Source of the DNA: Bacteroidota bacterium | Lineage (GTDB): Bacteria; Bacteroidota; Bacteroidia; Bacteroidales; UBA1402 | Reading direction: 5' to 3' | Assembly (NCBI GenBank): GCA_030706285.1 | Contig: JAUZOU010000181.1 | Span: 1 to 6,305 of the forward strand | Length of the DNA: 6,305 nt | Part shown: piece by piece, positions 1 to 6,305 of the stretch | Position numbering within the stretch: position 1 is the stretch's first letter | Layout: each line of letters opens with the position of its first letter | Program-made: the position numbers and the translations under genes | The notes under the pieces: model-generated | What the model was told of the DNA's origin: nothing | The model's database searches: none | What the model saw: the letters and a program-made list of their open reading frames with translations, nothing else

Positions 1-1
1 C

Positions 2-151
2 CGGATTTCTGCACTTGGCTTACGTTACCCTGTCGAGGACCGTTGCTTTTCCAGTTGGTGGCAAGGCTCCCTGAATGAGGCAACAGGCGAACAATTTTCT
101 TTATCCATCGATAAAGGCTGCTTATTGGTGTTCCGGTTGGACCTGCATTAA
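2..151 (+). CDS. C-terminal end of an unidentified protein (5' partial)
   Basis: An open frame enters from the left edge and ends at a TAA at 149-151, giving 49 visible residues. The composition is protein-like: aromatic-rich with a WWQGSLNEATGE stretch, ending in alternating hydrophobic residues (CLLVFRLDLH) that look like the last beta-strands of a sandwich domain. The combination of W..(S/D)L..ATGE with a terminal hydrophobic strand weakly recalls the C-terminal beta-domains of some carbohydrate-active enzymes such as GH13 amylases. That is an impression only, and I do not recognise the family. It does not look like the end of GltD or GltB, which accompany asnB in some Bacteroides genomes. 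It lies on the same strand as asnB, 238 bp upstream. It could also be a chance open frame, because only a short piece is visible and no start can be judged. Confidence 0.4.
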   Translation, partial: RISALGLRYPVEDRCFSSWWQGSLNEATGEQFSLSIDKGCLLVFRLDLH

Positions 152-203
152 CAATTCCTCGATTTATCATGTTACGGAGGTGCCTGAATAAAGTGGTCCC
201 CAA

Positions 204-232
204 TTTGTTGCACAGAGCATCTATGCAACAAA
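204..232. repeat. Perfect 9-bp inverted repeat (hairpin) upstream of asnB
   Basis: TTTGTTGCA (204-212) and TGCAACAAA (224-232) are exact reverse complements separated by an 11-nt loop. The hairpin sits about 50 bp after the stop of the leftmost gene and about 120 bp before the asnB -7 element. On the + strand no T-tract follows, so a strong intrinsic terminator for the upstream gene is not supported. A regulator-binding palindrome or a weak termination or RNA-stability structure is equally possible. Confidence 0.45.
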
Positions 233-277
233 AACTTCATGTCCCTATGTCCTGATTTTGTCAATTTTCAGCAAATT

Positions 278-299
278 GGCAAAAAAAAAGAATTTTGCC
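278..299. repeat. A-rich 7-bp inverted repeat with a nine-A run
   Basis: GGCAAAA (278-284) and TTTTGCC (293-299) are exact reverse complements around an 8-nt A-rich loop. The left arm runs into nine consecutive adenines (281-289). It lies about 54 bp upstream of the asnB -7 element, where an upstream activating sequence or curved A-tract could act. No function can be assigned from the sequence alone. Confidence 0.35.
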
Positions 300-352
300 T
301 TCTGGAATTGTATAAAATAGAACAATGTGACGTAAAATTGTAAGATAAGCTG

Positions 353-360
353 TATATTTG
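353..360 (+). promoter_or_regulatory. Putative asnB promoter, Bacteroidota -7 element
   Basis: TATATTTG matches the Bacteroidota primary-sigma -7 consensus TAnnTTTG exactly. It ends 29 nt before the asnB ATG, which predicts transcription starting near 365-370 and a leader of about 20-25 nt. The -33 element is poor: the best candidate is TGTG at 326-329 with a long 23-nt spacer. A TTG at 338-340 is too close. A weak -33 box would fit a promoter that depends on an activator, but that is inference. Confidence 0.55.
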
Positions 361-389
361 TCAGCGTATTAACTAAAAACTATAACAGT

Positions 390-2057
390 ATGTGTGGCTT
401 TGTCGGTGCATTTGAGTTGAAAACGAATGCCAAACAATTGAGAACTCAAGTACTCAAGATGGCTAAAACGATCAGGCATAGAGGACCAGATTGGTCTGGC
501 ATCTATTGTGGCGAGAAAGCGATTTTGGCACATGAGCGGCTTTCCATCGTTGACCCTATGTCCGGTAGTCAGCCTTTATACTCACCGGATGGCAAGTGTA
601 TATTGGCAGTAAACGGGGAAATCTATAATCATGAAGAAATTCGCGCACGGTATAAAGATCGGTATGATTTTAAAACAAAGTCTGATTGTGAGGTCATTCT
701 GGCTTTGTACAAAGATAAAGGCATTGACTTTTTGGAAGATCTGAATGGTATATTCGCCTTTGCATTATATGATGCTGAAAAGGATGTATATCTTATTGCC
801 CGTGATCATATTGGCGTCATACCTCTTTATATCGGTTGGGATGAGAAAGAACAACTGTTTGTCGCCTCAGAAATGAAGGCGTTGTTCCCTTATTGCAAGA
901 AAGTGGAAGAATTTCTTCCAGGGCATTTGTTGTACAGCAAAAATGGGGCAATGGAACGTTGGTATCAGAGAGACTGGACTTCCTACGATGCGGTAAAAAA
1001 CAATGAAACATCCATAGAACAAGTCAGGGTAGCGTTGGAAAATGCCGTTAAACGGCAATTGATGTCGGATGTGCCCTATGGCGTTCTCCTTTCCGGTGGG
1101 TTGGATTCATCTGTGATTTCGGCTGTAGCCAAACGATTTGCTTCGAAACGCATTGAAAGCAATGGGAGTCAGGATGCCTGGTGGCCCCAGCTTCACTCAT
1201 TTGCTGTCGGTCTGGTTGGCTCGCCCGATTTGGCTGCTGCCCGTAAAGTGGCCGAACACATCGGAACTGTCCATCACGAAATCAACTTTACCATTGAACA
1301 AGGTATGGATGCTATCAGCGATGTGATTTATCATCTTGAAACCTATGATGTCACTACGGTAAGGGCTTCGACTCCCATGTATATATTGGCAAGAGCCATT
1401 AAAGCGATGGGCGTGAAGATGGTCTTATCAGGTGAAGGAGCAGACGAGTTATTCGGCGGTTATCTGTATTTTCACAAGGCGCCGACAGCCAAGGATTTTC
1501 ACGATGAGACGGTCAGGAAGATTGACAAACTTCATTTGTACGATTGCCTGCGTGCCAATAAATCGCTGGCAGCCTGGGGCGTTGAAGGCCGGGTCCCATT
1601 TCTGGACAAAGAATTCGTGGATGTAGCCATGAGAATGAATCCGGCTGACAAAATGTGCGCTGGAGACAAGATCGAAAAATATGTGCTTCGTAAGGCCTTT
1701 GAAGACTATTTGCCAAAGGACATTGTCTGGAGACAGAAAGAACAATTTTCCGATGGAGTAGGATATGGATGGATTGACCATTTGAAAGCCTATGCTCAGG
1801 AAAAGGTCAGTGATGAGGATATTGCCCATGCAGCAGAACGGTTCCCGATCAATCCTCCGTTAAGTAAGGAAGAGTATGTTTATCGCAGCATTTTTGCCGA
1901 ACTGTTCCCGTCGGATGCAGCAGCGAAATGCGTCCCTTCCGTGCCATCTGTCGCATGTTCGACACCGATTGCCTTGGAATGGGATGAAGCGTTCAAGAAG
2001 ATGAACGATCCTTCCGGACGTGCCGTGCATTCGGTACACGAGCAAGCCTATGATTGA
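390..2057 (+). CDS. asnB: Asparagine synthetase B, glutamine-hydrolysing
   Basis: This is a cytoplasmic class II asparagine synthetase: aspartate + ATP + glutamine (or ammonia) gives asparagine + AMP + PPi + glutamate. The 555 residues match the usual length of the bacterial AsnB family (about 554). The N-terminal Ntn-type glutaminase domain (about 2-180) starts MCGFVGAFE. Cys2 is the nucleophile freed by removal of Met1, which fixes the start codon. HERLSIVDP (48-56), NGEIYN (75-80) and SDCE (98-101) form the glutamine site. The synthetase domain has the pyrophosphate loop SGGLDSS (235-241), then LSGEGADELFGGY (346-358), RVPFLD (401-406) and the RQKEQFSDGVG stretch (448-458). The tail to 555 shows no truncation. 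No SD sequence precedes the start; the upstream sequence is A-rich, as is usual in this phylum. It has its own likely promoter. Its glutamine substrate is the product of the glutamine synthetase encoded downstream. Confidence 0.97.
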   Translation: MCGFVGAFELKTNAKQLRTQVLKMAKTIRHRGPDWSGIYCGEKAILAHERLSIVDPMSGSQPLYSPDGKCILAVNGEIYNHEEIRARYKDRYDFKTKSDCEVILALYKDKGIDFLEDLNGIFAFALYDAEKDVYLIARDHIGVIPLYIGWDEKEQLFVASEMKALFPYCKKVEEFLPGHLLYSKNGAMERWYQRDWTSYDAVKNNETSIEQVRVALENAVKRQLMSDVPYGVLLSGGLDSSVISAVAKRFASKRIESNGSQDAWWPQLHSFAVGLVGSPDLAAARKVAEHIGTVHHEINFTIEQGMDAISDVIYHLETYDVTTVRASTPMYILARAIKAMGVKMVLSGEGADELFGGYLYFHKAPTAKDFHDETVRKIDKLHLYDCLRANKSLAAWGVEGRVPFLDKEFVDVAMRMNPADKMCAGDKIEKYVLRKAFEDYLPKDIVWRQKEQFSDGVGYGWIDHLKAYAQEKVSDEDIAHAAERFPINPPLSKEEYVYRSIFAELFPSDAAAKCVPSVPSVACSTPIALEWDEAFKKMNDPSGRAVHSVHEQAYD

Positions 2058-2078
2058 CGTGTTTTTGATAGAATAGTA

Positions 2079-2107
2079 ACTTTATAACGGATAAGCAGTT
2101 ATAAAGT
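2079..2107. repeat. Perfect 10-bp inverted repeat after asnB, possible weak terminator or operator
   Basis: ACTTTATAAC (2079-2088) and GTTATAAAGT (2098-2107) are exact reverse complements around a 9-nt loop, beginning 21 nt after the asnB stop codon. The position suits a transcription terminator or a 3'-end stabilising hairpin. However, the stem has only two G-C pairs in ten, and the following bases (ATGGTATTCTTGCT) are not a clean T-tract. A palindromic protein-binding site is an alternative, although the dapF promoter lies about 140 bp further downstream. Confidence 0.45.
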
Positions 2108-2243
2108 ATGGTATTCTTGCTATGAACGCTCAAAAAATGACACCGTATTGCGCTTGAGACTTTCAAAAGTTATAGTAAAACTGAAATATGGTGTAATAAT
2201 GATAGCGAATATTGAATTTTAGCAATAAAAAGATTATTTTATA

Positions 2244-2273
2244 TTGTGCAATCAAAAATAACTAGTACATTTG
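2244..2273 (+). promoter_or_regulatory. Putative dapF-dapL promoter (Bacteroidota -33/-7)
   Basis: TACATTTG at 2266-2273 fits the TAnnTTTG -7 consensus. A TTG at 2244-2246 lies 19 nt upstream, the spacing expected for a -33 box. Predicted transcription begins near 2278-2283, about 25 nt before the ATG at 2306. This is the best-formed promoter in the window. It probably drives dapF and dapL together, since nothing similar is seen in the gap between them. Because the -7 element lies downstream of the GTG at 2246, translation from that codon is not expected. Confidence 0.65.
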
Positions 2274-2305
2274 CAAGAGTAATGAAATCGACAATACATC
2301 GGAAA

Positions 2306-3136
2306 ATGAAGTTTACAAAAATGCATGGAGCTGGAAATGACTACATTTATGTGAATGCCATGCAGGAGCAGGTCGCTGATCCGTCTTCTCTGTCTGTACG
2401 TTTGAGTGACAGGCATAAGGGAATAGGTTCTGATGGCCTGGTACTGATACTTCCTTCTGATAAAGCCGATTTCCGGATGCGGATGTTCAATTCGGATGGA
2501 TCGGAAGCGGAAATGTGCGGAAATGCCTCCAGGTGCATAGCAAAATATGTCTATGATAAAGGGCTGACAAACAAACAAGCGATTACGCTGGAAACAAAAG
2601 CAGGTATCAAACAGTTGTCAATGCAGGTCGAGGATGGCTTTGTAAGCTCAGTCCGTGTGGATATGGGTGAACCGATTCTGGACCCTGATTTGATTCCTGT
2701 TAAAACGTCACAGAAACCGGTAATAAAGCTCCCGTTGATCGTCGAAAACAACCATTACGAGATAACGTGTGTATCTATGGGAAATCCTCATGCCGTCTTA
2801 TTCATGGAGGGTATTGATCAACTTGATTTGCCCCATATCGGACCTTTGTTTGAACATCATTCCTTATTTCCTGTACGGACAAACACTGAATTTGTCGAGG
2901 TGATCAATCGTAGCCATGTCAAGATGCGTGTCTGGGAAAGAGGAGCCGGAGAGACGCTGGCTTGTGGAACAGGTGCTTGTGCTGTCCTGGTGGCAGGTGT
3001 ACTTTGTGGCCTGATCGATCCGGCAGTAGACATCGACTTGCTTGGCGGAAGATTACGAATTGAATGGAATCGTGAAACCAATCATGTTTATATGACGGGC
3101 GGGGCAACCACAGTTTTTGAAGGCGAAGTCGAATAG
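2306..3136 (+). CDS. dapF: Diaminopimelate epimerase
   Basis: DapF is a PLP-independent cytoplasmic epimerase that interconverts LL- and meso-diaminopimelate, the last step before lysine and the source of meso-DAP for peptidoglycan. Numbered from the ATG at 2306, the 276-residue protein has the normal family length. It starts with the characteristic MKFTKMHGAGNDY. The two catalytic cysteines of the two-base mechanism are both present: Cys71 in MCGNASRC and Cys220 in ACGTGACA. GIGSDGL (39-45), FNSDGSEAE (61-69) and GNPH (159-162) are further family motifs in the two pseudo-symmetric halves. The open frame extends 20 codons upstream to a GTG at 2246, but that extension contains the likely promoter and does not look like family sequence, so I reject it. 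An ATG at 2282 is also unlikely because it sits at the predicted transcript start. The next gene makes the substrate of this enzyme. Confidence 0.96.
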   Translation: MKFTKMHGAGNDYIYVNAMQEQVADPSSLSVRLSDRHKGIGSDGLVLILPSDKADFRMRMFNSDGSEAEMCGNASRCIAKYVYDKGLTNKQAITLETKAGIKQLSMQVEDGFVSSVRVDMGEPILDPDLIPVKTSQKPVIKLPLIVENNHYEITCVSMGNPHAVLFMEGIDQLDLPHIGPLFEHHSLFPVRTNTEFVEVINRSHVKMRVWERGAGETLACGTGACAVLVAGVLCGLIDPAVDIDLLGGRLRIEWNRETNHVYMTGGATTVFEGEVE

Positions 3137-3203
3137 AAATGAACTAAAAAAGGAAAAAATTCATTTATATACTAACGTAATAAGCGATAAAAGATAAAAA
3201 GAT

Positions 3204-4436
3204 ATGGCATTGGTTAATGAACAGTTTCTGAGTTTACCTGGAAGTTATCTGTTTTCTGAAATAAACAGAAAAGTGGTGGAATATAAAAGCTTGCATACTG
3301 AAGCATCACTGATACGGATGGGCATCGGAGACGTCACGAAACCCTTGGTTAAAGCCGTTACGGATGCCATGCACCAAGCCGTCAATGAAATGGCTGCTGC
3401 TGAAACATTCAGAGGCTATGGACCTGAACAAGGCTATCGTTTTTTGACAGAAAAAATCATTGAACATGAGTTTGCCTCAAAAGGTATCAACCTATCACCG
3501 GACGAAGTGTTTGTCAGTGACGGGTGCAAAAGTGACATGGGAAATATCGGAGGCTTATTTTCAAGGGACAATGTGATTGCAGTAACGGATCCTGTATATC
3601 CTGTTTATGTCGATACTAACGTCATGGAGGGAAGAGCAGGAAACCTGTTGGAATCAGGTCAGTGGAGTAATATTGTCTATCTGCCTTGTACGGCAGATAA
3701 TGGTTTTGTTCCTTCTTTGCCGGAGAAGCCTGTAGACATTATCTATCTATGTTTCCCCAACAATCCGACAGGTACAACATTGACCAGGACGCAGCTGAAA
3801 AAATGGGTCGATTTTGCCTTGAATACCGGAGCGCTCATTTTGTTTGATGCTGCTTATGAAGCATTTATTTCTGAAGAAGATGTTCCGCACAGCATCTATG
3901 AAATAGAGGGCGCAACACAGTGTGCCATCGAATTCAGAAGTTTCTCGAAGACAGCTGGATTTACTGGAGTGAGATGTGGCTATACGGTTGTTCCGAAAAC
4001 GGTTACGGCCTTTTCAAAGACAACAGGCAACGCTGTGCTGAATGGCATGTGGAACCGCCGCCAGACAACAAAGTTCAATGGTGTCTCTTATATCACTCAG
4101 CGGGCGGCTGAAGCTGTCTATTCGTCTGAGGGGCGCAAGCAATGTATGGAAAACATCGCGTATTATATGGAGAACGCTTCTATCATACGAGAGGCATTAA
4201 AAGGTATAGGCTTTGAGGTATTTGGTGGCATCAATGCACCATATATCTGGTTTAGGACACCAGGTAAAGAGGATTCATGGCATTTCTTCAATCGTATGCT
4301 GACTGAAATTAACGTCATTGGTACTCCAGGTGTAGGTTTTGGTCCCAGTGGAGAAGGTTATATACGTTTGACAGCTTTCGGAAGCAAAGAAGATACGCAG
4401 ACAGCCATGAAACGTTTCCAGAGCTGGAACTATTAG
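3204..4436 (+). CDS. dapL: LL-diaminopimelate aminotransferase
   Basis: DapL is a cytoplasmic PLP-dependent fold-type I aminotransferase. It converts tetrahydrodipicolinate + glutamate directly to LL-diaminopimelate + 2-oxoglutarate, bypassing the succinylase or acetylase branch (DapD/DapC/DapE). The 410 residues match the family length. The N-terminus carries LPGSYLFSEI (11-20) and IGDVTKPL (41-48), typical of DapL. The cofactor site shows CFPNNPTG (183-190, Asn187), FDAAYE (214-219, with Asp215 and Tyr218) and FRSFSKTAGFTGVRCGY (244-260), where Lys249 is the Schiff-base lysine. Arg388 in GYIRLTAFG is the expected carboxylate-binding arginine. It follows dapF after 67 AT-rich bases with no recognisable promoter or terminator, so co-transcription is likely. 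No SD sequence is seen; the bases before the ATG are almost all A, G and T. A general class I aspartate aminotransferase is a less likely reading, given the N-terminal signature and the dapF neighbour. Confidence 0.95.
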   Translation: MALVNEQFLSLPGSYLFSEINRKVVEYKSLHTEASLIRMGIGDVTKPLVKAVTDAMHQAVNEMAAAETFRGYGPEQGYRFLTEKIIEHEFASKGINLSPDEVFVSDGCKSDMGNIGGLFSRDNVIAVTDPVYPVYVDTNVMEGRAGNLLESGQWSNIVYLPCTADNGFVPSLPEKPVDIIYLCFPNNPTGTTLTRTQLKKWVDFALNTGALILFDAAYEAFISEEDVPHSIYEIEGATQCAIEFRSFSKTAGFTGVRCGYTVVPKTVTAFSKTTGNAVLNGMWNRRQTTKFNGVSYITQRAAEAVYSSEGRKQCMENIAYYMENASIIREALKGIGFEVFGGINAPYIWFRTPGKEDSWHFFNRMLTEINVIGTPGVGFGPSGEGYIRLTAFGSKEDTQTAMKRFQSWNY

Positions 4437-4444
4437 TTTCTGGA

Positions 4445-4472
4445 TTGTAACTGGGTTAACATTTTATATTTC
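4445..4472 (+). promoter_or_regulatory. Possible glnN promoter
   Basis: TATATTTC at 4465-4472 differs from the Bacteroidota -7 consensus TAnnTTTG only at the last base. A TTG at 4445-4447 lies 17 nt upstream, somewhat short but usable as a -33 box. It would start transcripts near 4478-4483, leaving a leader of about 40 nt before the glnN ATG. No hairpin terminator is visible after dapL, so read-through from the dapF-dapL transcript is also possible. Confidence 0.35.
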
Positions 4473-4518
4473 AAGCAATTATTATATAGTTCAGTGTTAA
4501 TTTTTAAATGTAAAATCT

Positions 4519-6305
4519 ATGTCATCACTCAGATTTCATTTGGTTAAAGACGCTTTTTCACATATCCCTGTGAATGTAGAAGCTCCAGGTAAAAAAACGT
4601 CAGAGTATTACGGAATGAATGTTTTCAATCGTGACAAGATGGCTAAGTACTTGTCAAAGGAAACGTTTAAAACGATTACCGATGCGATTGACAATGGTAA
4701 ACCTCTTGATCGTGAAATTGCCAATCATGTTGCTGCAGGTATGAAGATGTGGGCAATGGAAATGGGCGCCACCCATTATACGCACTGGTTTCATCCATTA
4801 ACCGACGGTACGGCAGAAAAGCATGATTCATTCATTGAACATGCAGGTCATGGTAGTGTATTGGAAGAGTTCGAAGGTAAGTTACTGGCACAGCAAGAAC
4901 CTGATGCATCCAGTTTTCCAAGTGGTGGTCTGAGGAATACCTTTGAAGCCAGGGGCTATACAGCCTGGGATCCGTCATCTCCTGCTTTTATCGTAGATGA
5001 TACCCTTTGTATACCGACTATTTTTATTTCTTATACCGGTGAGGCGCTTGACTACAAGACGCCATTGTTAAAAGCCCTTTCAGCTGTCGATAAGGCAGCT
5101 ACTGATATCTGCCGTCTTTTTGATCCGCATGTCAACAAGGTTAAATCGAATCTTGGCTGGGAACAAGAATATTTCCTGGTTGACGAATCATTGTACAATG
5201 CTCGTCCTGATTTAGCCCTGACCGGTCGTACGTTGATGGGACACGAATCAGCCAAGAACCAGCAATTGGATGACCATTATTTTGGTTCAATTCCTCCTCG
5301 TGTGGCTGCTTTTATGAAAGAGCTCGAATTTGAGGGGTATAAACTTGGAATGCCTCTGAAGACCCGTCACAACGAAGTCGCACCTAACCAGTTCGAGTTG
5401 GCGCCAATTTATGAAGAGACCAATCTGGCTATCGATCATAACCTGTTGGTCATGGACCTGATGAATAAAGTCGCTAAAAAACATCATTTTCATTTACTCT
5501 TGCATGAGAAACCATTTGCTGGTATCAATGGTTCAGGTAAACACTGCAACTGGTCGTTAAGTACCGATACAGGCCTCAATCTTTACGGACCGGGTAAGAA
5601 TGCTCAAGAAAATCTCATGTTTGTTACATTCCTGGCAAACACCCTGTTGGCTGTTTATAAAAACAATGCCGTTCTGAAAGCATCCATCGCTTCTCCGACA
5701 AATGAGCATCGTCTTGGCGCCAATGAAGCACCTCCTGCTATTATCTCTGCTTTTCTTGGTACACAGGTTTCGAAAGTCCTTGACCAGCTTGAAGCCAGTA
5801 CCAGCGATGATGCCATCAAATTCAGCAAAAAAGGCATCTTCCAGATGGGCGTCGGCCAGATTCCTGAGCTGTTGATCGATAACACGGACAGAAACCGTAC
5901 TTCTCCATTTGCCTTTACAGGCAACCGTTTTGAGTTCCGTGCCGTTGGTTCTTCTGCCAACTGTGCTTCTGCCATGACAGCCCTGAATACAGCTGTTGCT
6001 GCTCAATTGGTCGAATTCAACGCTGAAGTGAAACAACGTGTGGCCGGTGGTGAAAAGAAAGAAAAAGCCATCTTCGCTGTTATCAGAGAATACATCAACG
6101 CATCAAAGCCAATTCGTTTTGATGGCAATGGTTACTCGGACGAATGGAAAGCAGAAGCTGCCGTACGTGGGTTGGATTGCGAAACGAGTGCTCCTGTTAT
6201 GTACGATGCCTATGTAAGACCTGAAGTTATCGACATGTTTGAAAAAACAGGTGTGATGAGCAAGGTTGAACTGTATGCCAGGAACGAAGTAAAATGGGAA
6301 ACCTA
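4519..6305 (+). CDS. glnN: Type III glutamine synthetase (3' partial)
   Basis: This is a GSIII-family glutamine synthetase: glutamate + ammonia + ATP gives glutamine + ADP + Pi, in the cytoplasm as a dodecamer. The frame is open from the ATG at 4519 through 595 codons to the window edge. The family is about 730 residues long, so roughly the last 135 are missing. The N-terminus MSSLRF and SEYYG..VFNRDKM are typical of Bacteroidota GSIII. GGLRNTFEARGYTAWD (136-151) is the GSIII-specific signature. The catalytic core shows LGWEQEYFLVDE (with Glu215 and Glu217, metal ligands), TRHNEVAPNQFELAP (282-296), GINGSGKHCNWS (335-346, ATP/glutamate site), NEHRLGANEAPPAI (395-408) and GNRFEFRAVGSS (468-479). 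I see no frameshift or missing key residue. The AT-rich leader has no SD sequence. Type I glutamine synthetase (about 470 residues) is excluded by the GSIII signature and length. It supplies the glutamine used by AsnB. Confidence 0.96.
   Translation, partial: MSSLRFHLVKDAFSHIPVNVEAPGKKTSEYYGMNVFNRDKMAKYLSKETFKTITDAIDNGKPLDREIANHVAAGMKMWAMEMGATHYTHWFHPLTDGTAEKHDSFIEHAGHGSVLEEFEGKLLAQQEPDASSFPSGGLRNTFEARGYTAWDPSSPAFIVDDTLCIPTIFISYTGEALDYKTPLLKALSAVDKAATDICRLFDPHVNKVKSNLGWEQEYFLVDESLYNARPDLALTGRTLMGHESAKNQQLDDHYFGSIPPRVAAFMKELEFEGYKLGMPLKTRHNEVAPNQFELAPIYEETNLAIDHNLLVMDLMNKVAKKHHFHLLLHEKPFAGINGSGKHCNWSLSTDTGLNLYGPGKNAQENLMFVTFLANTLLAVYKNNAVLKASIASPTNEHRLGANEAPPAIISAFLGTQVSKVLDQLEASTSDDAIKFSKKGIFQMGVGQIPELLIDNTDRNRTSPFAFTGNRFEFRAVGSSANCASAMTALNTAVAAQLVEFNAEVKQRVAGGEKKEKAIFAVIREYINASKPIRFDGNGYSDEWKAEAAVRGLDCETSAPVMYDAYVRPEVIDMFEKTGVMSKVELYARNEVKWET

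Noticed and set aside
169..255. 28-codon open frame starting at ATG 169 in the asnB upstream region
   Set aside because: Too short, no recognisable sequence, no promoter placed for it, and it runs through the 204-232 inverted repeat. Chance is the simplest explanation.
281..289. Nine-adenine run considered as a phase-variable promoter spacer
   Set aside because: It lies upstream of the predicted -33/-7 region and not between its elements, and a single run of nine A in AT-rich DNA is unremarkable.
1449..1829. 126-codon open frame on the - strand inside asnB
   Set aside because: It lies fully within a well-supported asnB coding region, and its translation shows no family motif.
2122..2157. 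11-codon open frame (MNAQKMTPYCA) between asnB and dapF, considered as a leader peptide
   Set aside because: It has no run of a regulatory amino acid, no RBS and no attenuator-terminator after it. The dapF promoter lies downstream of it, so it would not be in the dapF leader.
4456..4500. TTAACA...TGTTAA inverted pair flanking the possible glnN promoter
   Set aside because: Only 6 bp, AT-rich and separated by more than 30 nt, so it is easily expected by chance in this intergenic DNA.
5557..6036. 159-codon open frame on the - strand inside glnN
   Set aside because: It is antisense to strongly conserved glutamine synthetase catalytic motifs, and its translation is cysteine-rich and unlike any family I know.

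Overview
This window looks like chromosomal DNA of a Bacteroidota (Bacteroidales-type) bacterium. The evidence is a type III glutamine synthetase, the LL-diaminopimelate aminotransferase (DapL) route to lysine, Bacteroidota-style promoters with a TAnnTTTG -7 element and no Shine-Dalgarno (SD) sequences, and A-rich sequence before the start codons. All supported genes lie on the + strand.

Layout: positions 1-151 hold the last 49 codons of an unidentified gene that enters from the left. Positions 152-389 are an AT-rich intergenic region with two inverted repeats and a good -7 element just before asnB. The gene asnB (390-2057) encodes a complete class II, glutamine-hydrolysing asparagine synthetase. 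Positions 2058-2305 are non-coding and hold a perfect 10-bp inverted repeat plus a well-formed promoter. The gene dapF (2306-3136, diaminopimelate epimerase) follows, then a 67-bp gap and dapL (3204-4436, LL-diaminopimelate aminotransferase). A further 82-bp gap precedes glnN (4519 to the right edge), a type III glutamine synthetase that is cut off by the end of the window.

The genes form a nitrogen and amino-acid cluster. Glutamine synthetase fixes ammonia into glutamine. AsnB uses the glutamine amide to make asparagine. DapL takes the amino group of glutamate to turn tetrahydrodipicolinate directly into LL-diaminopimelate, and DapF epimerises that to the meso form used for lysine and peptidoglycan. 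dapF and dapL catalyse consecutive steps and are probably one transcript. asnB and glnN appear to have their own promoters.

The genes are intact with their expected catalytic residues, and I see no mobile element, CRISPR array, tRNA or rRNA. The window looks like ordinary core metabolism. The points worth a second look are in the intergenic regions and in the dapF start site.
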